A stretch of 57,834 nucleotides of DNA from JAAYJR01 sp964563975 (lineage in GTDB: Bacteria; Bacteroidota; Bacteroidia; Bacteroidales; Prolixibacteraceae): assembly GCA_964563975.1 (NCBI GenBank), contig CAZLZJ010000007.1, positions 1-57,834 of the forward strand. Direction: 5' to 3'. The position numbers and the translations under genes are program-made. Position 1 is the first letter of the stretch; each line of letters begins with the position of its first letter. This document shows, in pieces, positions 1-7,873 of the stretch. The notes beneath the pieces were generated by a model. It did not search any database, was not told the origin of the DNA, and worked only from the letters and a program-made list of their open reading frames with translations.

Positions 1-161
1 AATGTTTCTAAAAATATTTGCGGGCGTAAAAATAGGAAAATTTTCCCAAATAAAATAAAATATAGAAAAAAAGGCATTATAGGCATATAGATCATAATTT
101 ATAAGCAGACAGCCTTTAAAAAGGCTAATTCCAAATACTTCTAACTCAAATTAATATTACC

Positions 162-292
162 ATGAAAAACAGATCAGAAGGGCATTGACGTTAAGCCGGG
201 ATAGTGTTGATATTTCCGGTAAAGGTAAATTTAGTATTTCCGGGTGGATTAATACCGGTGACGAAGATGATCCCGAGTTTGACAGTTTATGA
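162..292 (+). pseudogene. Possible small frameshifted ORF or gene remnant
   Basis: An ATG at 162 opens a frame that stops after eight codons. The neighbouring frame stays open to the TGA at 290-292 and has gene-like codon use, ending in an acidic tail (NTGDEDDPEFDSL). One extra A in the A5 run after the ATG would join the two into a protein of about 44 residues starting MKKQIRRALTLSRDSVDIS. It may be a broken small gene, a sequencing indel, or chance. I do not recognise the product. Confidence 0.25.
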
Positions 293-350
293 GCATATGA
301 CCCTTTGAAAACTGCATAAATACAGAGATTTTATTTTCAATCTTCAAAAA

Positions 351-422
351 TATGCCCCGGCAAGTATCCTGTAAAAAGAGGTATCTCTTATTTATAGTAA
401 ATGACAGCTTTACCGGGGTATA
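351..422 (-). terminator. Long stem structure downstream of rplI, possible terminator
   Basis: Positions 351-360 (TATGCCCCGG) pair with 413-422 (CCGGGGTATA), ten pairs with one G-T, enclosing about 52 bases that hold a second perfect hairpin at 376-389 (AAGAG/CTCTT). On the minus strand the stem lies about ten bases beyond the rplI stop codon and is followed by a short T-run. It could end the rpsF-rpsR-rplI transcript, though the loop is larger than in a textbook intrinsic terminator. Confidence 0.5.
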
Positions 423-431
423 TTGATTTTT

Positions 432-878
432 TTATTCTCCTACTACTTCAAACTCCAAATCTACAATTACATCTTTGAAAAGTTTAATTTTTGCTGTGTA
501 ACTGCCTGCTTCTTTAATTGTATCTTCAGGCAATGAGACTTGTTTGCGGTCTATTTCAAATCCTTTTTTATTAATTGCTTCGGCAACCTGAATAGTATTT
601 ACAGAGCCAAATATTTTTCCTGAAGAACTTATTTTTGCTCCTATCTTGACCTTTTTCTTAGATAGTTTTTCTGCAATCTCAAGTGCTTCATTCCTAAGGC
701 GTTCCTCTTTGTGTGCCCGTTGTCTTTTATTCTCCTCCAACATTTTTATTGCCGATGGTTTAGCGGCAATTGCTTTTTTCATGGGAATTAAGTAGTTGCG
801 TGCATAGCCGTCTTTAACAGTTACTATGTCATCCTTACTTCCCAGGCGTTCAACATCTTGTATTAAAATAATTTCCAT
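432..878 (-). CDS. rplI: 50S ribosomal protein L9
   Basis: Structural protein of the large ribosomal subunit that binds 23S rRNA near the L1 stalk and helps keep the reading frame. The 148-residue product has the L9 N-terminal signature (MEIILIQDVERLGSKDD, then KDGYARNYLIP), a charged connecting helix at roughly residues 45-80, and the C-terminal rRNA-binding domain, at the usual family length. It is the last gene of the minus-strand run rpsF-rpsR-rplI, 15 bases after rpsR, the same order as in many bacteria. Translation is probably coupled to the upstream genes. Confidence 0.97.
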   Translation of the reverse strand: MEIILIQDVERLGSKDDIVTVKDGYARNYLIPMKKAIAAKPSAIKMLEENKRQRAHKEERLRNEALEIAEKLSKKKVKIGAKISSSGKIFGSVNTIQVAEAINKKGFEIDRKQVSLPEDTIKEAGSYTAKIKLFKDVIVDLEFEVVGE

Positions 879-893
879 TTTAAAAATTCCTTT

Positions 894-1163
894 TTATTTC
901 AGCATATCAGTTACAAATGGCAGCAAAGCTAATTGACGGGCTCTTTTTATTGCACGGCTTACTTTGCGCTGGTATTTAAGAGAAGTGCCGGTAATTCTGC
1001 GGGGTAGAACTTTTCCCTGTTCATTAAGGAATTTTTTCAGGAACTCCGGGTCTTTATAGTCAACATATTTGATTCCGTTTTTTCTAAAACGGCAGTACTT
1101 CTTTTTTTTGATCTCAACCGATGGGGGGGTTAGGTATCTGATTTCACTTGTATTTTGTGCCAT
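894..1163 (-). CDS. rpsR: 30S ribosomal protein S18
   Basis: Small-subunit protein that binds 16S rRNA in the platform as a heterodimer with S6. The 89-residue product carries the S18 core: a CRFRKNG segment, then DYKDPEFLKKFLNEQGKVLP and the basic segment around TGTSLKYQRKVSRAIKRAR. Length is normal. It starts 3 bases after the stop of rpsF, which makes the S6 partner, so the two are surely co-transcribed and made in matched amounts. Confidence 0.97.
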   Translation of the reverse strand: MAQNTSEIRYLTPPSVEIKKKKYCRFRKNGIKYVDYKDPEFLKKFLNEQGKVLPRRITGTSLKYQRKVSRAIKRARQLALLPFVTDMLK

Positions 1164-1166
1164 AAT

Positions 1167-1520
1167 TTATGCCTCCTTGTTACTTTTTTCTTTTTGAATT
1201 CTTCTTCTTTTCTCACTGTATTCAGCAGCATATTTGTCGAGCCTGACGGTTAAGAAACGGATGATTTTTTCATCGCGGCGAAGTTCAATTTCAAATCTGT
1301 TGATGAACTCCGGAGCTGCTTTAAATTCAATAAGATAATAAAATCCTGTAGACTTGTGCTGGATCGGGTAAGCCAGCTTTTTCATTCCCCAATCCTCTTC
1401 ATGGATAATCTCACCATCATTATCTGTGATAAGATTCCTGAATTTTTTTACCGTTTCCTTTACCTGTGGCTCAGATAAAACGGGAGTACAAATGAAAACG
1501 GCTTCATACTGATTTAACAT
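1167..1520 (-). CDS. rpsF: 30S ribosomal protein S6
   Basis: Primary partner of S18 in the small-subunit platform. The 117-residue protein shows the family pattern: an opening YEAVFICTPVLSE strand, the EDWGMKKLAYPI region and the FYYLIEFKA strand, then a basic C-terminal tail (YSEKRRRIQKEKSNKEA). It is the first gene of the ribosomal operon. The 77 bases upstream, up to the end of the carboxyltransferase gene, should hold the promoter, but I see no clean match to the -7 consensus on the minus strand there. Confidence 0.97.
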   Translation of the reverse strand: MLNQYEAVFICTPVLSEPQVKETVKKFRNLITDNDGEIIHEEDWGMKKLAYPIQHKSTGFYYLIEFKAAPEFINRFEIELRRDEKIIRFLTVRLDKYAAEYSEKRRRIQKEKSNKEA

Positions 1521-1597
1521 AGATAGAAAATTAAAATATTAAACATGTAAAATTTTGAGGCGCAAAAATAGTAAGATTTTGATATAATATCAAATAA

Positions 1598-3133
1598 TTA
1601 CAGTGGAATGTTCCCATGTTTTTTGGGAGGGTTTGTTTTTCTTTTGTTTCTTGTCATATCAAGTGCCTTGATAATTTTTATCCTGGTATCTTTAGGCTGG
1701 ATAATTTCATCTATATATCCTAATGAAGCAGCCCTGTAAGGATTAGCAAAATTTTCCCTGTATTCACTGACTGCTGCAATTTTTTGTTCCTCGGTGAGTG
1801 AGTTTTTATAAAGTATGTTTATGGCTCCTTCGGGCCCCATAACTGCTATTTCTGCTGTTGGATATGCGTAGTTTATATCTCCTCCAATATGTTTACTTGA
1901 CATTACATCATAGGCACCTCCGTATGCTTTTCTGGTAATTACCGTAATCTTTGGCACAGTTGCTTCAGAAAAAGCATATAATAATTTAGCCCCATGCTTA
2001 ATTATTCCTCCGAATTCCTGTGTAGTACCCGGCAGAAAACCCGGTACATCTACAAATGTTACCAATGGCAGGTTGAATGCATCGCAGAACCTTACAAAGC
2101 GTGCAGCTTTTACTGAAGAATTAATGTCAAGTACTCCCGCAAGATGGGCAGGCTGATTGGCAACTATGCCTACCGGATGTCCTTCAAACCTGGCAAATCC
2201 AATGATGATATTTGGGGCGTAACCGGGTTGTACCTCTAAAAAATGGTTGTCGTCAATAACATTTTGAATTATTTCATGCATGTTATACGGTTTGTTCGGA
2301 TCTGCAGGGACAAGATCCTGAAGAGATTCTATTTCTCTGTCAGGCAGGTCAATAGTCGATTTGGCGGGGGGATCTTCCAGGTTGTTGGAAGGAATAAAAG
2401 TCAGCAATTCCCTGACCATCATTATAACCTGTTCTTCATTATTTCCGGTAAAATGGGCAACGCCACTCTTTGTACTGTGAGTATGTGCCCCTCCCAGCTC
2501 TTCTTTTGACACCTCTTCGTGAGTTACTGTTTTTATAACTTCAGGGCCAGTGACGAACATATAGCTTTTTTCATTTACCATAAAAATGAAGTCTGTAAGT
2601 GCCGGGGAATATACCGCTCCCCCTGCACATGGACCAAGAATTACGGAGATCTGAGGTATTACCCCTGAGGAAATTACATTGTTATAAAAAATATCCGCAT
2701 ATCCTGCGAGGCTTTCTACACCTTCCTGTATTCTTGCACCTCCTGAGTCGTTTAATCCTATTAAAGGGGCTCCCATTTTAAGAGCCAGATTTTGAATTTT
2801 TATTATTTTGTTTGCGTTCGAGCGACTAAGGGATCCTCCAAAAACTGTAAAATCCTGGGCAAAGACATAAACAAGCCTGTCGTTTATTTTACCGTAACCT
2901 GCAATGACCCCGTCACCAAGGACTTTTTTTTCATTCATTCCAAAGTTGTGGTTATGGTGCGTTACCAACTTGTCAATCTCATTAAAAGATCCCTGGTCTA
3001 AAAGTTGCAGCAACCTTTCTCTTGCAGTTCTTTTTCCTGAAGCATGCTGTTTCTCAATTCGCTCTTTACCCCCTCCCAGCTCTGCTTTAATATTATATTC
3101 CCTGAGCTGGTCATATTTTTTTTGTAAATCCAT
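1598..3133 (-). CDS. Acyl-CoA carboxylase, carboxyltransferase subunit
   Basis: Carboxyltransferase that moves the carboxyl group from biotin to an acyl-CoA, most likely propionyl-CoA (PccB/MmdA family). The 511 residues form the usual two crotonase-like halves: the first holds NDSGGARIQEGV near residue 130 and GPCAGGAVYSPALTDF near 170; the second holds VDVPGFLPGTTQEFGGIIKHG and RKAYGGAYDVM. It lies 11 bases after the biotin carrier gene and ends the accC-like/carrier/carboxyltransferase operon. A biotin carboxylase next door and no membrane decarboxylase subunit favour a carboxylase over methylmalonyl-CoA decarboxylase. The exact acyl substrate cannot be read from the sequence. Confidence 0.92.
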   Translation of the reverse strand: MDLQKKYDQLREYNIKAELGGGKERIEKQHASGKRTARERLLQLLDQGSFNEIDKLVTHHNHNFGMNEKKVLGDGVIAGYGKINDRLVYVFAQDFTVFGGSLSRSNANKIIKIQNLALKMGAPLIGLNDSGGARIQEGVESLAGYADIFYNNVISSGVIPQISVILGPCAGGAVYSPALTDFIFMVNEKSYMFVTGPEVIKTVTHEEVSKEELGGAHTHSTKSGVAHFTGNNEEQVIMMVRELLTFIPSNNLEDPPAKSTIDLPDREIESLQDLVPADPNKPYNMHEIIQNVIDDNHFLEVQPGYAPNIIIGFARFEGHPVGIVANQPAHLAGVLDINSSVKAARFVRFCDAFNLPLVTFVDVPGFLPGTTQEFGGIIKHGAKLLYAFSEATVPKITVITRKAYGGAYDVMSSKHIGGDINYAYPTAEIAVMGPEGAINILYKNSLTEEQKIAAVSEYRENFANPYRAASLGYIDEIIQPKDTRIKIIKALDMTRNKRKTNPPKKHGNIPL

Positions 3134-3144
3134 TAATAGTCTTT

Positions 3145-3654
3145 TTATTCAAGTTCAATAAGAATTTGATCGCTTTGAATTACATCTCCTTCAGCTACAT
3201 TTATCCTTTTAACCATTCCGGTTGCAGGCGCCTTGTATTCGCTTTCCATTTTCATTGCAGAGATAATAATGGCTGTTTCACCCTCTTTTATTATATCTCC
3301 CTCTTTTACTAAAATTTTTACGATTTTCCCGGGCATGGGCGATGATATAGATTTGGATTTAGAGGAAGCACCGTTTGGGTTACGGTTATTCAGGTATCTG
3401 GATTCAGCATCAATTATTGTAATATCATAAGTGTCGTAAAGAGTATGGGCAGTATATTTTTTTTGCTCGTTTCCGGGAACAAGTTCAATATTGTACGAAT
3501 TACCTCCTTCAATGATTGAAAATGTTCCATCAGAAGTATGCAGCAGATCTATTTCGTAAATTTTTCCATCTACTTCAATCTTTAAAATATTACCATCCTG
3601 ATCAATAAGGTTAGCCTGTGCAATACGATCATTTATTTTTATTTCCAAGGCCAT
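3145..3654 (-). CDS. Biotin carboxyl carrier protein of acyl-CoA carboxylase
   Basis: Carries the biotin that shuttles CO2 between the carboxylase and transferase subunits. The C-terminal biotinyl domain (about residues 100-169) holds the SAMKMES site with Lys135 as the biotinylation residue and the SSPMPGKIVKILVKEGD strand. The first 95 residues form a beta-rich N-terminal region (VDGKIYEIDL) seen in carriers of the propionyl-CoA/oxaloacetate type. At 169 residues the length suits that group. Gaps of 11 bases on each side place it firmly in the three-gene operon. Confidence 0.93.
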   Translation of the reverse strand: MALEIKINDRIAQANLIDQDGNILKIEVDGKIYEIDLLHTSDGTFSIIEGGNSYNIELVPGNEQKKYTAHTLYDTYDITIIDAESRYLNNRNPNGASSKSKSISSPMPGKIVKILVKEGDIIKEGETAIIISAMKMESEYKAPATGMVKRINVAEGDVIQSDQILIELE

Positions 3655-3665
3655 ATATCAGTCGT

Positions 3666-5171
3666 TTAGAAATGATTTATGAAAGGCGTTTTTTTCCATC
3701 GGCTTTGTGCAGGCACAAACTCTTTTTTATTTTCTTGCACCCTGTTCATTTTATCAAGATAATTAATATATGCTGCAATAATGATCATATCGTCAATATT
3801 TTCATCAGATTTTTTCTTCATTAAATAATGCAGATTTTTTTCTATAAAATTTGTATCGTATTTACCTTTAATAAAATTGTAATTATCCATTATTCGCTCT
3901 AAAAACTGGATAGAAGTTTTTACACCTGTTATTTTATATTCATATAGAGCTCTTCTCATTCGGCCAATTGTCTCTCTTCTGGTACTACCCCATACTATTA
4001 ATTTGGAAATCATGGGATCATAATGTAAAGGAATATCATAACCTTCATAAACATACCCGTCTGTGCGTACACCAAATCCCAGAGGTTCCGATATTTTGTG
4101 AATTTTTCCGGGACTGGGCATAAATTGGTTGTCAGGATCTTCTGCATAAATTCTGCACTCTATGGCGTGGCCTTCCTGCTTGATCTCTTCCTGAGTAAAT
4201 TCAAGCGCATTACCTTCGGCTATTTTAATTTGCTGTTTTACAAGGTCAATTCCTGTCACTCTTTCTGTGATTGGATGTTCTACCTGCAGCCTTGTGTTCA
4301 TTTCAAGAAAATAGTAATTCAGCTTTTCATCAACTAAGAACTCAATTGTTCCTGCTCCGGTGTAGTTGACAGCCCTGGCTGCTTTAATGGCTGTTTCACC
4401 CATCTCTTTTCTTAGTTCGGGAGTCATAAGGGGAGAGGGGGTCTCTTCAATCATCTTTTGATGACGTCTTTGAATTGAGCATTCACGTTCAAATAGATGT
4501 AGCACATTTCCATGCTGATCAGCAAGTATTTGAAACTCAATATGATGAGGTGAAGATATATATTTTTCAATATAAACTTCATCATTCCCGAAAGATGTTC
4601 TGGCTTCGGAGCGGCATGCTCTTAGTGCCTGCATGATTTCGAGCTCATTAAAGACCAATCGCATTCCTTTTCCTCCGCCTCCGGCAGTTGCCTTTATCAT
4701 TACAGGCAGACCGATCCGGTGAATTGAGGAGAGGGCATCCTTAAGTGAGTTAACACTCCCACGCGTACCGGGAACAACAGGGATACCTGCCTTGATCATC
4801 TCCTCTCTGGCAGTAAGTTTGTCTCCCATTTGCATTATTACTTCCGGCAAAGGACCGATAAATATTATACCTTCATCAAGGCATCTTTGGGCAAATTGTG
4901 CATTTTCTGATAAAAAACCGTAACCCGGATGAATTGCATCTGCATTGGAAAATTTTGCCACTTTAATAATATTATCTATATTAAGATAACTTTCAGAGGC
5001 TGATGCTTTACCAATACAGTAGGCTTCATCTGCATATCTGACATGCAGTGAAGTGCGGTCGGCTTCTGAAAAAACAGCTACTGTCAGTATCTCCATTTCT
5101 CTGCAGGTGCGCATAATCCGAATAGCTATTTCGCCACGGTTTGCTATAAGTATCTTTTTTATTCGGTTCAT
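3666..5171 (-). CDS. accC: Biotin carboxylase subunit of acyl-CoA carboxylase
   Basis: ATP-dependent carboxylation of biotin on the carrier protein. The 501 residues begin with the family N-terminus (KKILIANRGEIAIRI), then HPGYGFLSEN near residue 81, the ATP-grasp glycine loop (AGGGGKGMR, about 163-171), the EMNTRLQVEHPITE active-site strand, and a C-terminal part about 45 residues longer than in E. coli AccC. It is the first gene of the minus-strand operon, so the promoter should lie in 5172-5400. The partner genes suggest propionyl-CoA or a mixed acyl-CoA carboxylase rather than the fatty-acid ACC, so the symbol names the subunit type only. Confidence 0.92.
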   Translation of the reverse strand: MNRIKKILIANRGEIAIRIMRTCREMEILTVAVFSEADRTSLHVRYADEAYCIGKASASESYLNIDNIIKVAKFSNADAIHPGYGFLSENAQFAQRCLDEGIIFIGPLPEVIMQMGDKLTAREEMIKAGIPVVPGTRGSVNSLKDALSSIHRIGLPVMIKATAGGGGKGMRLVFNELEIMQALRACRSEARTSFGNDEVYIEKYISSPHHIEFQILADQHGNVLHLFERECSIQRRHQKMIEETPSPLMTPELRKEMGETAIKAARAVNYTGAGTIEFLVDEKLNYYFLEMNTRLQVEHPITERVTGIDLVKQQIKIAEGNALEFTQEEIKQEGHAIECRIYAEDPDNQFMPSPGKIHKISEPLGFGVRTDGYVYEGYDIPLHYDPMISKLIVWGSTRRETIGRMRRALYEYKITGVKTSIQFLERIMDNYNFIKGKYDTNFIEKNLHYLMKKKSDENIDDMIIIAAYINYLDKMNRVQENKKEFVPAQSRWKKTPFINHF

Positions 5172-5835
5172 CTTAGTCGATTAATTAAAAAAATAAGATT
5201 TATCGGGAACAAACTCTCAGAGCTCTTAATAACTATATTTAAGTTTAAAATGTAAACGTTATTTTTTTATTTCATCGCCGAAATTACTGGATGTATCGGT
5301 ATTTGCAAATCAATTTGTGTTAATTAATGTCAATTTCGCCTATGTTGGAAGGATATTTAAAGTTAAATTAGAATATCTAAAATAATTATTCTAAAATTGA
5401 AATAATTACAAAAAAAACGGGTTATCATTGGTGGCGATAACCCGGATGTTCACAGTTTAGTTTAGTCAGACCTGGAAAAATATTGGTTTAACAGAGAAAA
5501 GGTAGTGTTTCAAATAACATTCAATTTACATTGATTTAAAGTACTGCTAATATAGTATAAAAACAGGTACGTTCTTTAGGCATTTTAAAAAATTATTAAT
5601 TTTTGTTAATTTATGTTTTTGGCTTTTTATAACTATTTGATTTTTAATATTGAAAGAAATACAACATGTTTTATAATATATTGTTTTTTTTAAAATTCAG
5701 ATTGTTTTTTTTACAAAAAATTGTTTTTTAACTGTAAATTATCTCATTTTAGCTTAGGATGTTTTTATTGTGTGTTAGGAAAATACTTAAAAAAACCCAT
5801 AAAAATGTTGTATTGTTATAATAAAAAGTTTTGAT
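5172..5835. other. 664-base divergent intergenic region
   Basis: Lies between the divergent accC-like and alcohol dehydrogenase genes and is very AT-rich. Its one clear element is a minus-strand intrinsic terminator at 5410-5444, listed separately. The interval 5450-5600 is less AT-rich than its surroundings and could hold a short transcript, but I see no tRNA fold, no convincing ORF and no exact -7 box on the minus strand. Confidence 0.5.
5410..5444 (-). terminator. Orphan intrinsic terminator on the minus strand
   Basis: Positions 5418-5426 (CGGGTTATC) and 5436-5444 (GATAACCCG) form a perfect 9-pair stem with a 9-base loop. On the minus strand it runs straight into eight T (5410-5417), the classic Rho-independent layout. 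On the plus strand no T-run follows. There is no minus-strand gene between this site and the plus-strand dehydrogenase at 5836, so the transcript it would end is unknown. Confidence 0.75.
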
Positions 5836-6873
5836 ATGAAGAAAGTTGTATTGACAAAATTGAGGAATATGGAGTTAGTAAAGGCCGATATTCCGATTTT
5901 GGTGAATCGTGAAGATGTTAAAATTAAAATATTATCGATCGGAGTATGCGGATCCGACATACATTATTATACCGAAGGAAGAATAGGAACACAGGTAGTT
6001 GATTTTCCGTTTGTTCTCGGACATGAGTGTTCCGGGATGATAGTAGAAACAGGAGAGGGAGTAACAAATGTGAAGGTTGGTGACCTGGTAGTGGTTGACC
6101 CGTCGGTTCATTGCGGAAAATGTGATCAATGTCTTTCAGGGAGACCCCATACATGCCGGAATATTAAATTTTTAGGTTGCCCGGGACAGTTAGAGGGGTG
6201 TTTGTCTGAATATATTATAATGCCATCTTTTACCTGTTATCCGGTAACAGGCAGAATGAATCCGGTTCAGGCAGCTCTTATTGAGCCTTTTACTATTGGA
6301 GTATACTCTGTCAGACAGGCACAGTTGCCGGATAAAAATGTTTCAACGGTTATTTTTGGAGCAGGACCGATAGGTCTTAGTATTTTGCTGAAATTGAAAG
6401 CCGGCGGGGTTCTCAACACCGGTATTGTTGAGCCTCTCGGTTACCGGTTAAAAAAAGCCGGGGAGATGGGAGCAGGATATCTTATCAATCCGGATAAGGA
6501 TGACGTTGAAAAAAAAGTTGCAGAAAGAGAGAAGCTGTTGGTGGATGTTGTATTTGAAGCCAGTGGCAAGCAAGATGCTGTAGATAATGCTATCAGAATA
6601 TTAAAACCGGGTGGTAAACTGATACTTGTAGGAATTCCTCCTTTAGGTCAATTTACATTTGATATGGATTTTATGAGGCGTAAGGAGCTTACCGTCATAA
6701 ATATTCGCAGACAAAATCAGGCGGTCGATGAAGCTATTGAATTGGTTGCCGGCGGTAAGGTTGATGTCGAAAGAATGGTAACACATCATTTTACATTAGA
6801 TAAGACTTCGCAAGCTTTTAATATTGTTGAGGGTTATAAAGATGGTGCGGTTAAAGTTATGATTAACCTGTAG
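5836..6873 (+). CDS. Zinc-dependent medium-chain alcohol (polyol) dehydrogenase
   Basis: NAD(P)-dependent oxidation of a secondary alcohol, closest in pattern to sorbitol/xylitol dehydrogenases. The 345 residues show the catalytic zinc ligands Cys38 (VCGSD), His63-Glu64 (GHE) and Glu150, the structural zinc lobe with Cys93, Cys96, Cys99 and Cys107, and the Rossmann loop GAGPIG at 175-180. It is a single plus-strand gene. Its 3' end overlaps the convergent methyltransferase gene by 11 bases. The substrate is inferred only from family resemblance; L-threonine or another polyol is possible. Confidence 0.88.
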   Translation: MKKVVLTKLRNMELVKADIPILVNREDVKIKILSIGVCGSDIHYYTEGRIGTQVVDFPFVLGHECSGMIVETGEGVTNVKVGDLVVVDPSVHCGKCDQCLSGRPHTCRNIKFLGCPGQLEGCLSEYIIMPSFTCYPVTGRMNPVQAALIEPFTIGVYSVRQAQLPDKNVSTVIFGAGPIGLSILLKLKAGGVLNTGIVEPLGYRLKKAGEMGAGYLINPDKDDVEKKVAEREKLLVDVVFEASGKQDAVDNAIRILKPGGKLILVGIPPLGQFTFDMDFMRRKELTVINIRRQNQAVDEAIELVAGGKVDVERMVTHHFTLDKTSQAFNIVEGYKDGAVKVMINL

Positions 6874-7861
6874 GCTGCTTTTCTTTTTGGTAAATACCAA
6901 ATACCGCATCACTTCTCCCGGTTATTTTTATATACTCATCTTCCATTTGAAAGATATAGGTTAGCAGTTGTTTTGTCTCTTCATCGTCTTTCATGAAGTT
7001 GTGTGCAATGTCTTTAAACAGTAAATAGGTAATATCCCAGCCTAACATTTTTTCTTCAATTATCCTGAAATTTCTGTGAATAGAGGGTATGATTGATTCT
7101 GAGTCTGCTGCCTCCGACGGATCGACAACAGACATTCTGATCAATCCCGGCCTGTAGATCCTTTTTTTTACAGAGGTGCTGTTAAAGCGAATTCTGTATT
7201 TCACCGGTAATTGCTTAAGCAATTTATTTGCATAGTCTAACTGAAAGTCTGTACATTGTAATTTGTTGGGGCCTGCATATTCGAATATTACCATCAAACC
7301 TCCATTTTTCAGCAAAGGCAAAACCCTTGTTTTTAATAATTTCTCAACATTTTTAAAATGGTGAAGGCTTGAATTGAAAAGTATTAAATCATAGCCGTCG
7401 TCAATTAAATCAGCACTTTCAAAGTCGCCCGTTATATATTTAAGGTTATTTAAATTCAACTCTTCTGCATATTTGATTGCTTCAGAGATTCGGGAGGGTG
7501 CAAGGTCAATACCTTCAATTAATTCGAAACATTGATATTTTGCAAATTTTCTTTCCCGTAAGCCGGATCCGCAGCCAACTGATAACATCTTCAATTTTTC
7601 CTTGTCGCGGAGATAAGTGTTAACAACATAATCTTCATACTCAAGTTCCGGATTCCCTGTAGCCAATAAATTCCATCTTTTTTTTATTTCAGGAATTATC
7701 CAAAAATCTGATGACGATATTTCTGTATTCCATTTTGTTATTGTCCTGTTGCGACTTGATGAGGTAAGATTTAAGATTAGCTGAAGATATCCTTTCTTAT
7801 TTAGTTTATAGAAAAGGTCAATGAAATCGCCGGCCGACAGATATGTTTTGTTTTTTCTCAC
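6863..7861 (-). CDS. Class I SAM-dependent methyltransferase
   Basis: Small-molecule-type methyltransferase. The SAM-binding motif I is SVGCGSG (about residues 94-100), followed by an acidic loop in EGIDLAPSRI, the motif GDFES (post II) and LILFNSSLHHF (motif IV region). About 90 residues precede the methyltransferase core and a helical tail of about 120 residues follows. It sits 12 bases after the MFS transporter gene on the same strand, so the two may form an operon that modifies and exports a compound, but that is inference. The substrate is not recognisable. Confidence 0.8.
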   Translation of the reverse strand: MRKNKTYLSAGDFIDLFYKLNKKGYLQLILNLTSSSRNRTITKWNTEISSSDFWIIPEIKKRWNLLATGNPELEYEDYVVNTYLRDKEKLKMLSVGCGSGLRERKFAKYQCFELIEGIDLAPSRISEAIKYAEELNLNNLKYITGDFESADLIDDGYDLILFNSSLHHFKNVEKLLKTRVLPLLKNGGLMVIFEYAGPNKLQCTDFQLDYANKLLKQLPVKYRIRFNSTSVKKRIYRPGLIRMSVVDPSEAADSESIIPSIHRNFRIIEEKMLGWDITYLLFKDIAHNFMKDDEETKQLLTYIFQMEDEYIKITGRSDAVFGIYQKEKQPTG

Positions 7862-7873
7862 TTTGAAATTTCC

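Larger units (their letters stand above)
1..431. other. Left-edge region without a confident gene
   Basis: No full gene is seen before the rplI stop codon. The stretch holds a 12-base perfect palindrome at 35-46 (GGAAAATTTTCC), a short hairpin at 111-126 (AGCCTTT/AAAGGCT) without a following T-run, a possible frameshifted small reading frame at 162-292, and a long stem at 351-422 that belongs to the 3' end of the rplI transcript. The window edge may cut a gene to the left. Confidence 0.5.

Noticed and set aside
35..46. 12-base palindrome as an operator or origin element
   Set aside because: AT-rich palindromes of this size are not rare by chance and no gene is anchored to it.
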